A DNA stretch of 64,000 nt from contig NZ_CP064187.1 in assembly GCF_015353075.1 (NCBI RefSeq), positions 868,001 to 932,000 on the forward strand. The letters are read 5' to 3'. The translations under genes and the position numbers were made by a program. This document shows, piece after piece, positions 9,140 through 18,948 of the stretch. Origin of the DNA: Rhizobium sp. 007. GTDB lineage: Bacteria; Pseudomonadota; Alphaproteobacteria; Rhizobiales; Rhizobiaceae. The notes beneath the pieces were generated by a model, which did no database searches, was not told the origin of the DNA, and was given only the letters and a program-made list of their open reading frames with translations. Numbering within the stretch: position 1 is the stretch's first letter; each line of letters starts with the position of its first letter.

Positions 9140-10432
9140 CTATTGCACAGTCCATTGCGCGATGTCGTCGCGTTCGCCGATCAGGGCAAGCCCGTGGGCA
9201 ATGGAGAGAAGCTCGCCGCCGGTCTCGATCTTGCCGGCGTCGAAGCGTTCGGTGAAGATGCGGCGGACGGCAGGCACGAAGGATGTGCCGCCGGTCAGGA
9301 AGACCTTGTCGATGTCGCCGGGCTTGGTTTCTGTCTTCTCCAGAACGTCGTTGAGCGTGCCTTCGATACGAGCCAGATCCTCCGCGATCCAGCTTTCGAA
9401 GTCCTTCCGGCGAATGATGCGATGGCCGCCGCGGCCGAGCGGGCCGAAATCGAATGGTGCTTCGTCTGCCGAAGACAGTGCCATCTTGGTGGCGGAGATC
9501 GCCTGATAGAGCGGATAGCCCTCGTCGTGATCGACGAGATCGATGAAGGTCTCGAGCTTCTCCGGCTCGAGCGCCGTGCGGACCAGTTTCTTCAGATCCT
9601 CGAATTCGCGCGAGGTCTTGAAGATCGAAAGCTGGTTCCAGCGGCCGAAGCTCGAATAATAGTTCGACGGCACCTCAAGAATCTTGTCGAAGCTCTTGAA
9701 ATGACTCCCCTTGCCGATCTGCGGCGCGACGATGTTGTCGATCATCCGGTAGTCGAAATGATCGCCCGCGACGCCGACGCCCGAATGGCCGACCGGCGTT
9801 GCCGTCAGCTTGCCGGCAACGGTTTGGAAGCGGATCAGCGAATAGTCCGTCGTGCCGCCACCGAAATCGGCAACGAGCACCGTCGCGTCCGACTTCAGGT
9901 TCTGCGCGAAGTAGAAGGCGGCGGCAACCGGTTCGTAGACGTAGTGGATTTCGCGAAAGCCGAAGCGCAAGAGCGCTTTGTTGTAGCGTTCGGTTGCAAG
10001 CGCCGGATCGGGATTGGCGCCGGCAAAGTGCACCGGCCGCCCCGTGACGATGCGCGTCACATCCGTCGACCAGTTTTCGCCCGCATAGGCGCGCAGCCGC
10101 CGGATGAAGACCTCCATCAGGTCTTCGAAGCTGTGGCGCTTGGCAAAGATCAGCGTGCCCTGGAAGAGGGCGCTTGCCGCAAAGGTCTTGATCGACTGGA
10201 GGAAGCGGCAATCGCCGGGATTGTCGATGAACTGGCGGATCGCCGCATGCCCGGCCTCGACCTTCAGGGCCGATGTGCCGAGCTGCGGATCCTTCATGAA
10301 GGAAAGCGCCGTGCGCATGCTGTCGGCCGTGCCTTGCGCGCTGGTGAACGCCATAGAATGCGTCGTCCCGCCATCGGCCGTGGCGAGAACCGTATTCGTC
10401 GTGCCGAAGTCGAAACCCAGCGCCTGAGCCAT
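9140..10432 (-). CDS. Hsp70-family protein, YegD-like chaperone
   Basis: The 430 residues carry the actin/Hsp70 ATPase signatures: phosphate-1 loop LGFDFGTTNTVLATADGG at the N-terminus, phosphate-2 VADFGGGTTDYSLI near residue 190, and the adenosine motif VFLTGGTSFVPAVRRIF near residue 385. The substrate-binding and lid domains of DnaK are missing, which fits the short YegD group, also about 450 residues. It is cytoplasmic, and its role and clients are unknown in this group. Transcribed towards the UDG gene, it is preceded by a repeat-bearing intergenic region. Confidence 0.88.
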   Translation of the reverse strand: MAQALGFDFGTTNTVLATADGGTTHSMAFTSAQGTADSMRTALSFMKDPQLGTSALKVEAGHAAIRQFIDNPGDCRFLQSIKTFAASALFQGTLIFAKRHSFEDLMEVFIRRLRAYAGENWSTDVTRIVTGRPVHFAGANPDPALATERYNKALLRFGFREIHYVYEPVAAAFYFAQNLKSDATVLVADFGGGTTDYSLIRFQTVAGKLTATPVGHSGVGVAGDHFDYRMIDNIVAPQIGKGSHFKSFDKILEVPSNYYSSFGRWNQLSIFKTSREFEDLKKLVRTALEPEKLETFIDLVDHDEGYPLYQAISATKMALSSADEAPFDFGPLGRGGHRIIRRKDFESWIAEDLARIEGTLNDVLEKTETKPGDIDKVFLTGGTSFVPAVRRIFTERFDAGKIETGGELLSIAHGLALIGERDDIAQWTVQ

Positions 10433-10560
10433 GCCCGCACCTCTTCATGCCGATTGTGATTGAGACCGGAGCCTTGCTCCGCATGAAGGACGCACGCGCG
10501 CCCAAAATTTAGGAGGGCGCGTGATGCCATAGAGGGGCGACACATTCAAGAGGGAAGGTC

Positions 10561-10710
10561 TGGTGGTGGGCCCCTCATCCGCCTGCCGGCACCTTCTTCC
10601 CGTAAACGCGGCGAAGGGGATATGCCGCGCTGGCTTGCCCACTTCTCCAACGTCGAGTGAGGCGCGTCCTCATCTCCCCGCAGGCGGGGAGAGGGTTAGG
10701 GTGAGAGGCA
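10561..10710. repeat. Rhizobial intergenic palindromic repeat (RIME-like)
   Basis: The 302-base gap 10433-10734 contains a mosaic of short palindromes. CCCCTCATCCGCCTGCCGGC near 10569 and TCTCCCCGCAGGCGGGGAGA near 10674 are typical of the repeated elements that pepper rhizobial intergenic regions. The second forms a near-perfect hairpin followed by GGGTTAGGGTGAGAG. It lies downstream of the RND permease and upstream of the Hsp70 gene, so it may also stop transcription of the permease operon. Assignment to the RIME class is from memory of the consensus. Confidence 0.6.
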
Positions 10711-10734
10711 ATGCGCGAAAGCCCGACCGAAAGA

Positions 10735-13700
10735 TCACTCCGCCGCGATCGCCGTCGGCCCCTCTTCGTCCGGCATCGCTTCCTTTCGCTGCCAAAACCT
10801 CTGAAGCCAGCTGTTCAGGCGGCCCATCTCGATGAAGATAACGGGTGTGATGAAGAGCGTCAGAGCCTGGGAAACAATGAGGCCGCCGACGACGGCGACA
10901 CCCAAAGGCTGGCGCAGCTCGGAGCTGGCACCGGTGCCGAGTGCGATCGGAAGAGCGCCGAGAAGCGCACAGAAGGTCGTCATCATGATCGGCCGGAAGC
11001 GCCGCACGCAGGCCTCGTGAATGGCCTCCATAGGCGACATCGATGTGGAGCGCAGGTTCTCCAGCGCCACGTCGATCATCATGATCGCGTTCTTCTTCAC
11101 GATGCCGATCAGCATCAGGAGGCCGATGAGCGCGATGATCGAGAGGTCGAAACCCATCACCTTCAGAGCCAGCAGTGCGCCCAGAGCGGCGGCCGGAAGG
11201 CCGGACAGAATGGTGAGCGGGTGGATGAAGCTCTCGTAGAGAACGCCGAGGACCACATAGATCGTCAGCACCGCGGCGAGGATCAGAAGCGGCGTGTTGC
11301 CTTGCGACTGCTCGAAGATCTGCGCCGTACCGCCATAGGACGTGAAGACGTCCGCCGGCATGTTGATGTCCTTCTTGATCTGGTCGATCGCGGCTGTTGC
11401 GTCACCCAGCGCCTCATCGGCAGGCAGGTTGAACGAAACCGTCGTCGAGACGAGCTGACCTGTCTGGTTGATCGTCACCGGCCCGGTGTTTCGCTCGACC
11501 CTCGCGAAATTCGACAACGGGACCAGCGTGCCGTTGGTTGAGGCGACCCGGATATCCTGTAGCTTCTGGTCGTCCCAGGGCTTGTTGGTGTCGTATTCGA
11601 CGATGACGTCGTAGCTGTCGCCGGTGGATTGGATTTGCGCTGCCGTATAACCGCTGAACGCTTCCTGCAGGGTCGTGCGCAGCTGGCTGTTGTCGATGCC
11701 GAAGGCGGCTGCCTTTTCGGAATCGACGACGATATTGGCCTGTAGCGCGTTGTTCTGCGCATCGGTTGTCACGTCGGTGAAGCGCGGATCGCCGCGCATT
11801 GCCTGCTGGATATTATTGGCCCAGAGGTTGGTCTGGTCGGCGCTGAGTGCCTGAACGACCAGCTGATACTGGCTTGCGGTCTGACGGCCGCCGAAGCGCA
11901 GGCTCTGCTGCGGCGTGATGAAGGCTTGCAGGCCGGGCACCTTGCCGATGCTGGCCCGCAATTCGCGCAAGGTCTGGTCAAGCGGCGGACGCTGCTCCTT
12001 GTCCTTCAGCTCGACATACATCGTGCTATTGTTGAGCGGGCTCCGCGCGTTGCCGCCGACGATCGACATGACGTGATTGACCGCCGGATTCTGTTTCACG
12101 ATCGCTGCGGCCTGGTTCTGCAAGGCTACCATCGCCGGATAGGAGATGTCCTGGCGCGCCCTTGTGGAGATGTTCAGCCGGCCGATGTCCTCGGTCGGGA
12201 AGAAGCTGGAGGGCAGCGTCATGAACAGATAGGCGTTCAAGCCGACCGAAGCGAGGAACAGGCCAAGGATCGCAGGCCGGTGGCCGAGGCACCAGCCGAC
12301 CGCCCGATCGTAACCTCGGAGCGTGCGTTCAAAGCCCGCATCGAACCAGCGGACGAAGAGGGGCGGGGTGCCCTTACCGCTTGAAAGCCGCGAGCCGAGC
12401 ATCGGCGTTACCGTCAGCGAGACGATGGCGGATGCGACGATCGCCATTGCGACGACCATGCCGAATTCGTTGAAGATGCGGCCGACGACCCCGCCCATCA
12501 ACAGGATCGGGATGAAGACCGCAATCAGCGACACCGACATCGAAATGATCGTGTAGCTGACCTCGCCGGCGCCCTTGATCGCCGCATCGAGGACCGGCAT
12601 TCCCTCTTCGACATGCCTAAGAATGTTCTCCAGCATCACGATCGCATCGTCCACCACGAGGCCGACTGCGAGCGTCAATCCGAGCAGCGAGATGTTATCG
12701 ACGCTGTAGCCGAGTACGTACATCATGCCGAAGGTCGAGATCAGCGAGAGCGGAACGGCAAGGCCCGGAATGATCGTTGCGGTCAGATGGCCGGTGAAGA
12801 GGTAGATAACGAGCACAACGAGGCCGATCGTCAGCAGCAGGGTGAACTTTACATCGGAAATCGCGTCGCGGATCGGCTTGGCGGAATCGTTCATGACCTT
12901 GGTGGTGACTGACGACGGGATCTCGGCATGCAGCGTCGGCAGCTTGGCGTTGATCGCATCGACGACCTCAACCGTGTTCGCATCCGGCTGGCGCTGAATG
13001 GCGAGGATGATGCTGCGGTTACCGTCGTACCAGCTGCCGGTATTCTGGTTCTCGACGCTGTCTTCCACCTTGGCGATGTCGCCGAGATGAATCGGCGCCC
13101 CGTTCGGGTTTGCGATCACCAGCGAGCGGAATTCCGCTGCGTTGGTGCGTTGCGTGTCGGCGTTGATCGTCATGCTCTGCGCGTCGTTCTGCAGCGTGCC
13201 GACCGGCACCTGGCTATTGGCGGCGCTGATTGCCTGGTTGACGGTATCGATGCCGATGTTGCGGGCAAGCAGCTTGTTGGGATCGACCTCGACGCGGACG
13301 GCATAAGTCTGTGCGCCGAACACGGTCACTTCGGCCACGCCGGGCAGGGTGGAGAGCGACGGCGAGATGATGTCTTCGGCGATGGCGTCGAGCTTGCTGC
13401 GCGGCATCGTATCGCTCTGCACCGCAAGCAGCATCACCGGCGCGTCGGCCGGGTTCGTCTTGCGGTAGCTCGGCGGCGTGGTCATGTTGTCCGGCAACTG
13501 CCGGGTCGCATGCGAGATTGCGGCCTGCACGTCGGCCGCGGCCGCATCGATGTTGCGGTCGAGGTCAAACTGCAGAATGATGCTGGTATTGCCGAGCGAA
13601 TTGGTCGCGCTGATTTCGCTGATGCCGGGGATGGTCTGGAACTGCTTGATCAGCGGCGTTGCGACCGAAGTCGCCATGGTCTGCGGCGAGGCGCCGGTGA

Positions 13701-13848
13701 GCGCGGCCGAGACGTTGATCGTCGGGAAGTCGACCTGCGGCAAGGCCGCGACTGGCACGAGCCGGTAACCTGCAAGACCTGCAAGGATCACGCCGATGGC
13801 GAGAAGGGTCGTCGCAACCGGCCGCCGGATGCAGAAATTCGGGATCAT
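10735..13848 (-). CDS. RND multidrug efflux permease (AcrB/MdtB-like)
   Basis: The 1037-residue protein has the usual RND length and begins with the family start MIPNFCIRRPVATTLLAIGV. The proton-relay aspartates are visible in transmembrane helix 4 (AVGLVVDDAIVMLENILRHV), and two large periplasmic loops separate helices 1-2 and 7-8. It pumps drugs or lipophilic compounds from the periplasm or inner membrane using the proton gradient. Sequence features (PQVDFPTINVSAALTGASPQ, TNSLGNTSIILQFDLDRNID) are closest to the MdtB/MdtC group. Its ATG overlaps the adaptor stop codon by four bases, so the two are translationally coupled. No outer-membrane channel gene is adjacent, so a TolC elsewhere must serve it. 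Confidence 0.94.
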   Translation of the reverse strand: MIPNFCIRRPVATTLLAIGVILAGLAGYRLVPVAALPQVDFPTINVSAALTGASPQTMATSVATPLIKQFQTIPGISEISATNSLGNTSIILQFDLDRNIDAAAADVQAAISHATRQLPDNMTTPPSYRKTNPADAPVMLLAVQSDTMPRSKLDAIAEDIISPSLSTLPGVAEVTVFGAQTYAVRVEVDPNKLLARNIGIDTVNQAISAANSQVPVGTLQNDAQSMTINADTQRTNAAEFRSLVIANPNGAPIHLGDIAKVEDSVENQNTGSWYDGNRSIILAIQRQPDANTVEVVDAINAKLPTLHAEIPSSVTTKVMNDSAKPIRDAISDVKFTLLLTIGLVVLVIYLFTGHLTATIIPGLAVPLSLISTFGMMYVLGYSVDNISLLGLTLAVGLVVDDAIVMLENILRHVEEGMPVLDAAIKGAGEVSYTIISMSVSLIAVFIPILLMGGVVGRIFNEFGMVVAMAIVASAIVSLTVTPMLGSRLSSGKGTPPLFVRWFDAGFERTLRGYDRAVGWCLGHRPAILGLFLASVGLNAYLFMTLPSSFFPTEDIGRLNISTRARQDISYPAMVALQNQAAAIVKQNPAVNHVMSIVGGNARSPLNNSTMYVELKDKEQRPPLDQTLRELRASIGKVPGLQAFITPQQSLRFGGRQTASQYQLVVQALSADQTNLWANNIQQAMRGDPRFTDVTTDAQNNALQANIVVDSEKAAAFGIDNSQLRTTLQEAFSGYTAAQIQSTGDSYDVIVEYDTNKPWDDQKLQDIRVASTNGTLVPLSNFARVERNTGPVTINQTGQLVSTTVSFNLPADEALGDATAAIDQIKKDINMPADVFTSYGGTAQIFEQSQGNTPLLILAAVLTIYVVLGVLYESFIHPLTILSGLPAAALGALLALKVMGFDLSIIALIGLLMLIGIVKKNAIMMIDVALENLRSTSMSPMEAIHEACVRRFRPIMMTTFCALLGALPIALGTGASSELRQPLGVAVVGGLIVSQALTLFITPVIFIEMGRLNSWLQRFWQRKEAMPDEEGPTAIAAE

Positions 13849-15110
13849 TGTTTTGCCTCCGCCGCCAGGGTTTCGGTCTGGTGAGCCGGCTGGTCGGCGG
13901 AGGCGACGTTCAGCGCCTTGTCATCGAATTGCTCGTTGACATGCTGCTGGTCGGCAAGCTGCGCCTGTCCCTCGATGACGACGTGATCGCCTTCCGAGAG
14001 CCCGGCGGAAACGGCGGTGAAACCGCCGTTCTCGCGGGCGACGGTGACGGGCGTCATCTGCACCTTTTCATCCTTCACGACATAAGAAAAGAACCCGTTG
14101 GCGCCGGGGCTGACGGCGACGGTCGGTACGACGACCTGCTGTTCTTTATTGTTGAAGTGAACGACGAGATTGACGGATTGCCCGGGCCAGAGCGCGCCGG
14201 TCGCGTTTTCGAAGCGCGCCTTCGCGAGGATCGTGCCGGAAGCAGGGTCGACCGTATTGTCATAGAAGCTGATCGCCCCGCGGCGCACGCTGCCCTTCGT
14301 CGAATCCGGTGTGGTCGTGACCTCGACGGGTCCGGTGGCGAGCGATTGCTTCAACTGGCGCAGATCGCGTTCCTGCAGATGGAACTTCACATAGATCGGA
14401 TCATACTGGGCAATCGTCACGATCGCCGTCCCGGCACCGACGAAAGCTCCAGGGCTGACCGCGATGTCGCCAAGGCGGCCGTCGAAAGGCGCGCGGATTT
14501 GCGTGTGTTCGAGCAGAACCTGATCGGAGGCGAGCGAGGCCTTGTCGGCCTCGACGGTGGCGGCAGCCGTGTCGCGAGCGGCCTTGGCCTGGTCGTAGCT
14601 CTGCTGCGTGCCGGCCTTTTGCGCCAGGAGATCGGCTGCGCGTGTGAGAGCGGTTTCGGCTTCCGAGAGCGTCGCTGTGTCTCGGATGATCGTCGCTTTG
14701 TCCTTGTCGACGGCGGCTTGCGCCGGCCGGTCGTCGAGCTTGACGATCAGGTCGCCCTGCTTGACCGTGGCGCCGTCGGTCGCGACGATCGAAGTGACAA
14801 GGCCCTGTTCCTGCGCGGCGATCGTGGTGGTGTTTTCGGCTTCCGCCCACCCCGATGCCGTGACGTCTCGCGGCAGCACTGTCTTCACGGCGGCGACCGT
14901 TTTCACGAGCGTCGGGCCGCTGCCTCCCCGCCGGTTATGCTGCCCGCCGCCTTGCTGGCCCGCTTGCGCCTTGCCGCCTTGTTGCGCAGGCGCCCTGACC
15001 AACTGCGAGACGTAGGGAAGCTGGTCGACGAAGGGAATCCTGTTTCCGAATTGCCAAATGCTGACGGCAGTAACTGCAATAATGGCGAAGGTGATCCAAA
15101 ATTTCTTCAT
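13845..15110 (-). CDS. RND periplasmic adaptor (membrane fusion protein, MdtA-like)
   Basis: From the ATG at 15110 the protein has 421 residues: a signal-anchor helix (MKKFWITFAIIAVTAVSIW), a Gly/Gln-rich linker, then the lipoyl, coiled-coil and beta-barrel order of MFP adaptors (TTTIAAQEQGLVTSI, GDLIVKLDDRPAQAAVDKDK, RAPFDGRLGDIAVSPGAFVG). It links the inner-membrane pump to an outer-membrane channel. An in-frame codon 99 bases upstream (15209) would prefix a non-conserved tail before the signal sequence, so 15110 is preferred, although no strong ribosome site is visible at either. Upstream lies the promoter region shared with nothing; no regulator gene is adjacent. Confidence 0.9.
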   Translation of the reverse strand: MKKFWITFAIIAVTAVSIWQFGNRIPFVDQLPYVSQLVRAPAQQGGKAQAGQQGGGQHNRRGGSGPTLVKTVAAVKTVLPRDVTASGWAEAENTTTIAAQEQGLVTSIVATDGATVKQGDLIVKLDDRPAQAAVDKDKATIIRDTATLSEAETALTRAADLLAQKAGTQQSYDQAKAARDTAAATVEADKASLASDQVLLEHTQIRAPFDGRLGDIAVSPGAFVGAGTAIVTIAQYDPIYVKFHLQERDLRQLKQSLATGPVEVTTTPDSTKGSVRRGAISFYDNTVDPASGTILAKARFENATGALWPGQSVNLVVHFNNKEQQVVVPTVAVSPGANGFFSYVVKDEKVQMTPVTVARENGGFTAVSAGLSEGDHVVIEGQAQLADQQHVNEQFDDKALNVASADQPAHQTETLAAEAKQ

Positions 15111-15272
15111 GTGTGAGACCGGTCTTGACGGGTTGCGCGAAGTTTCCGGTCCCGATTGAGCCGCCCATATTGCGGCGCGAAAAAGACATAATCCGCCGGC
15201 CGCAATCAATAAGTGGTTATAATGGCTTAAATTTTCGTAATGATCGGCGTGGCGCCTATCTCGCGCTTGCGG

Positions 15273-16061
15273 TCAAACCGAACGCGCCGCACCGCCGTCG
15301 CAACGGATCTGTGAGCCGGTGATGTAACTCGCCGGCTGGCTGCAGAGGAAAGCGGCGGTTGCTGCGAATTCCTCCACCTTGCCATAGCGGCCAACCGGAA
15401 TGCGCGCTTCCTTGTCGCTGCGGATGTCTTCCATGCTTTTGCCGGTGCGCTTGGCGGCCGCGCCGTCAAGCTCGTCGAGGCGTCCGGTGAGGATGCTGCC
15501 CGGCAAGAGCAAATTGGCCGTCACGCCGTGGCTTGCGACTTCCGAGGCGAGCGTCTTCGACCAGCCGGCAAGGGCAGGGCGCAGCGTATTGGAAAGCGCC
15601 AAATTGGCGATGGGCTCTATGACGCCGGACGAGGCGACGGTGAGGATGCGGCCCCAACCTTGCGCCTTCATGCCCGGAAGCAAGGCGTTGGTCAGTGAAA
15701 TGACACGCAGCACCATCGAGAAGAAATAAGTCTCGAGCTTCTCAGGCGTCATGTCCTCGGTCGTTCCGGGCGTCGGGCCGCCGGTATTGTTCACTAGAAT
15801 ATCCAGGCCACCGAACTTTTCCTTGACGGCGGCAGTCACCGTCTCGACGAATTTCTCGTCAGCCAGATCAGCCCAGATCCAGTCGGCCTTGCCGTTGCCC
15901 TCGGCGTTGATCGCCTTGCAGTTGGCCTCCAACTGCTCACCACTGCGGCCGCACAGAAGTACGTTTGCGCCTTCACGTGCGAGTGCGACCGCAATGCCAT
16001 GGCCAAGCCCGCGCGACGAAGCCAGAACGAGTGCGCGTTTGCCGTTGATTTCGAGATCCAT
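15273..16061 (-). CDS. SDR-family oxidoreductase with atypical active site
   Basis: The 262-residue protein has the short-chain dehydrogenase fold. The dinucleotide site is degenerate (VLASSRGLGHGIAVALAREG in place of TGxxxGIG), NNTGG replaces the usual NNAG, and the C-terminal SYITGSQIRCDGGAARSV is typical. Where SDRs have Tyr-x-x-x-Lys, this protein reads IANLALSNTLRPALAGW, so neither catalytic residue is seen at the normal spacing. It matches a subgroup of SDR-like proteins related to 3-oxoacyl-ACP reductases that lack a perfect tetrad. The substrate cannot be named. The ATG at 16061 has a GGAGG ribosome site. It is divergent from the ETF-QO gene. Confidence 0.85.
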   Translation of the reverse strand: MDLEINGKRALVLASSRGLGHGIAVALAREGANVLLCGRSGEQLEANCKAINAEGNGKADWIWADLADEKFVETVTAAVKEKFGGLDILVNNTGGPTPGTTEDMTPEKLETYFFSMVLRVISLTNALLPGMKAQGWGRILTVASSGVIEPIANLALSNTLRPALAGWSKTLASEVASHGVTANLLLPGSILTGRLDELDGAAAKRTGKSMEDIRSDKEARIPVGRYGKVEEFAATAAFLCSQPASYITGSQIRCDGGAARSV

Positions 16062-16306
16062 GATGTCCTCCAGATGCTTCGGCTTCTGTATAAGGCGCAG
16101 CCGACGGAAAAGGGAAGGGTGCTTCTACCGAAGAACAATTGACGTTAACGTAAGCGTTATATAATCTTGCGGTGGAGGAGATATTCATTGTGCGAATTGG
16201 AGGATCGGCTGTCGCTTCCCGGCTCGACAATGCTTTCCGGTTTTGACAAGACAATGACCCGACAAGGGGATTATGGCCGCGTGGGCGGCCGAACGGAGAC
16301 GGATGA

Positions 16307-17971
16307 ATGACCGAGACGACTGAGCTGCCGGAACGTGAGTCGATGGAATTCGACGTTGTGATCGTCGGCGGGGGACCTGCGGGTCTTTCGGCAGCCATCC
16401 GGCTGAAGCAGGTCAATCCGGAGCTTTCCGTCGTCGTTCTGGAAAAGGGGGCGGAAGTCGGCGCGCATATCCTCTCCGGCGCCGTCGTCGATCCGATCGG
16501 CATCGACCGGCTGCTGCCGGATTGGCGCAGCCAAAGCGATCATCCGTTCAAGACCGAGGTGACCGCCGATCATTTCCTGGTGCTCGGTCCGGCCGGTTCC
16601 GTCCGCCTGCCGAATTTCGCCATGCCGCCCTTGATGAACAACCACGGCAACTACATCGTCTCGCTTGGAAACGTCTGTCGCTGGCTCGCCACCAAGGCGG
16701 AGGCACTCGGCGTCGAGATCTATCCGGGTTTTGCGGCAACCGAGGTGCTCTACAACGACGACGGTGCGGTCATCGGTGTCGCCACCGGCGACATGGGCAT
16801 CGACAAGAGCGGCGAGCCAGGGCCGAACTATACCCGCGGCATGGCGCTCATCGGCAAGTACACGCTGATCGGCGAAGGCGTGCGCGGCTCGCTCGCCAAG
16901 CAGCTGATCGCCAAGTTCGACCTTTCGAAGGGCCGCGAGCCGCAGAAGTTCGGCATCGGCCTCAAGGAGCTCTGGCAGGTCAAGCCGGAGCACCACAAGC
17001 CTGGCCTGGTGCAGCATTCCTTCGGCTGGCCGCTCGGCTTCAAGACCGGCGGCGGCTCGTTTCTCTATCATCTGGAGGACAACCTCGTCGCCGTCGGCTT
17101 CGTCGTCCACCTGAACTACAAGAACCCCTATCTCCATCCGTTCGAGGAGTTCCAGCGCTTCAAGACGCACCCGGCGATCCGCGGCACCTTCGAGGGGGGC
17201 AAGCGGCTCTCCTACGGTGCCCGCGCCATCACCGAGGGCGGCTACCAGTCGGTGCCGAAGCTTTCCTTCCCCGGCGGCGCGCTGATCGGCTGTTCGGCGG
17301 GCTTCGTCAACGTGCCGCGCATCAAGGGCAGCCACAATGCCGTGCTGTCGGGCATGCTGGCGGCCGACAAGATCGCCGCGGCAATCGCTTCGGGCCGCGC
17401 CAACGATGAAGTCGTCGAGATCGAAAACGACTGGCGCAAGAGTGATATCGGCAAGGACTTGAAGAAGGTCCGCAACGTCAAGCCGCTCTGGTCGAAGTTC
17501 GGCACGGCGCTCGGCGTGGCGCTCGGCGGCCTCGACATGTGGACCAACACGCTGTTCGGCTTCTCCTTCTTCGGCACGCTCGGCCACGGCAAGACCGATG
17601 CCCAGTCGCTGGAACCGGCCGCCCAGCACACAAAGATCGACTATCCGAAGCCGGATGGCGTCTTGACCTTCGATCGTCTCTCCTCGGTGTTCCTGTCGAA
17701 CACCAACCACGAGGAAGACCAGCCGGTCCACCTGCAAGTCAAGGACATGGCGTTGCAGAAATCGTCCGAGCACGACATCTATGCCGGACCGTCGGCGCGC
17801 TACTGTCCGGCCGCCGTCTATGAATGGGTGGAGAAGGACGGCAAGGACACCTTCGTCATCAACGCCCAGAACTGCGTCCACTGCAAGACCTGCGACATCA
17901 AGGACCCCAATCAGAATATCAACTGGGTCCCGCCCCAGGGCGGCGAGGGGCCGGTCTATCCGAATATGTGA
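16307..17971 (+). CDS. Electron transfer flavoprotein-ubiquinone oxidoreductase
   Basis: This 554-residue protein passes electrons from reduced ETF (fatty acid and amino acid oxidation) to ubiquinone at the inner membrane. The FAD site is VVIVGGGPAGLSAAIRLKQV near residue 17, a mid-protein ubiquinone/membrane region follows, and the C-terminal [4Fe-4S] domain carries cysteines in ARYCPAAVYEW and NAQNCVHCKTCDIKDPNQN. Length and all domains match the family. The ATG at 16307 is preceded by GGAG eight bases away. It is monocistronic, ending in a strong hairpin. ETF subunit genes are not in the window. Confidence 0.96.
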   Translation: MTETTELPERESMEFDVVIVGGGPAGLSAAIRLKQVNPELSVVVLEKGAEVGAHILSGAVVDPIGIDRLLPDWRSQSDHPFKTEVTADHFLVLGPAGSVRLPNFAMPPLMNNHGNYIVSLGNVCRWLATKAEALGVEIYPGFAATEVLYNDDGAVIGVATGDMGIDKSGEPGPNYTRGMALIGKYTLIGEGVRGSLAKQLIAKFDLSKGREPQKFGIGLKELWQVKPEHHKPGLVQHSFGWPLGFKTGGGSFLYHLEDNLVAVGFVVHLNYKNPYLHPFEEFQRFKTHPAIRGTFEGGKRLSYGARAITEGGYQSVPKLSFPGGALIGCSAGFVNVPRIKGSHNAVLSGMLAADKIAAAIASGRANDEVVEIENDWRKSDIGKDLKKVRNVKPLWSKFGTALGVALGGLDMWTNTLFGFSFFGTLGHGKTDAQSLEPAAQHTKIDYPKPDGVLTFDRLSSVFLSNTNHEEDQPVHLQVKDMALQKSSEHDIYAGPSARYCPAAVYEWVEKDGKDTFVINAQNCVHCKTCDIKDPNQNINWVPPQGGEGPVYPNM

Positions 17972-17994
17972 GGTCGAGCAGGCTTGATTTTCAA

Positions 17995-18031
17995 ACACAA
18001 GGAGCCCGGCAAACGCTGGGCTCCTTTGTGT
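17995..18031 (+). terminator. Rho-independent-type terminator after ETF-QO
   Basis: A 13-bp stem (ACACAAGGAGCCC pairing with GGGCTCCTTTGTGT, one extra T) closes a ten-base loop, 23 bases after the ETF-QO stop. Its AT-rich base and T-containing right arm suit termination on either strand, so it may also serve the convergent EamA gene ending at 18043. Confidence 0.8.
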
Positions 18032-18042
18032 CCGGGTCTCAT

Positions 18043-18948
18043 TCAGCGCTGACGGGCGGCGATGCCCGTCGACAATGCTACGCCGATCCCTGTGATGACA
18101 GCGGCTGCGATTTCCGCCAGACCGATTTCCTCGCCCAGCAGGACGCCCCCGCCAAGCGTTGCCAACACCGGCGTGATCGCCGTAAAGGCAGCCGCCTGCG
18201 TGCCGCCCAGCGTTTTGACGGCGGTGCCGTAGGCAACCATGGCGACAAGGCCGGACAGGATGCCCTGGCTCAGGACCTGTAGTCCGAGATCTCCAGCACT
18301 TGCCCGGGTCAGCGAGGTGCCGAAGCCGGTGGCAAGCGCTGCAATGATCAGGAACGACCAGATGGCGATCAGTGCGCTCGCCTGGATGGCGGTGAGCCCG
18401 CTGTGGCGGAAGGCGTGCGTATAGCTTGCCCAAAGAACGGCGCCGGCCGGCAAAAGCACGAAGCTCGTCCACGGCAGCGATGCATCCGAAAGGCTCTGCA
18501 CAAGCAGGATCAGCACGCCGCAGACGATCGCGGCGAGGCCGAGCTTGCGGGTAATATCCGGCCGCTCCCCGAAGATGAATATGCCGATGAGTGCCGTCGC
18601 AAGCGGCATGGAGCCGCCGAGCAGGATGCCCGACGAACCTGCCGGGGTCGCATGGATGGCAAGTGTGGTGACGAGGAAGAAGACAGCACCTGCGCCGGTC
18701 ACCATCAATGCCAGCAGATGCAGCGGAACGCCCTTCGGCAGCAGGCCGGTCTTGAGCCAAACGGGCGAAAGGGCAAGCGCAGGAATGCCGTAGCGGATCA
18801 GTCCGATATCGATCGAGCCGAGCGGCGTTGCTGCGCTGTGGCGGGTCGCAAGAAGCCACGTCGCCCAGATGAGCACCGTGACGGTTGCGCCCGCGTAACC
18901 GGCGATGAGGGATGGGGATTTCTCGTTGGCGATGCTGAAGCTGGTCAT
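18043..18948 (-). CDS. EamA/DMT-family transporter
   Basis: From the ATG at 18948 (MTSFSIANEKSPSLIAGYAG) the product has 301 residues and about ten membrane helices in two EamA repeats, for example IGLIRYGIPALALSPVWL and GGTQAAAFTAITPVLATLGG. An AAGGA ribosome site precedes this ATG at the right distance; upstream in-frame sequence is arginine-rich and not conserved-looking. It is probably a metabolite or amino acid exporter. The divergent Lrp-type regulator at 19094 suggests amino-acid-responsive control, as for many Lrp/exporter pairs; this is inference from context. Confidence 0.88.
   Translation of the reverse strand: MTSFSIANEKSPSLIAGYAGATVTVLIWATWLLATRHSAATPLGSIDIGLIRYGIPALALSPVWLKTGLLPKGVPLHLLALMVTGAGAVFFLVTTLAIHATPAGSSGILLGGSMPLATALIGIFIFGERPDITRKLGLAAIVCGVLILLVQSLSDASLPWTSFVLLPAGAVLWASYTHAFRHSGLTAIQASALIAIWSFLIIAALATGFGTSLTRASAGDLGLQVLSQGILSGLVAMVAYGTAVKTLGGTQAAAFTAITPVLATLGGGVLLGEEIGLAEIAAAVITGIGVALSTGIAARQR

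Noticed and set aside
16271..18859. An 862-codon open frame on the minus strand opposite ETF-QO
   Set aside because: It covers a confidently assigned gene and an EamA gene in the wrong frame; high-GC DNA gives long chance frames.
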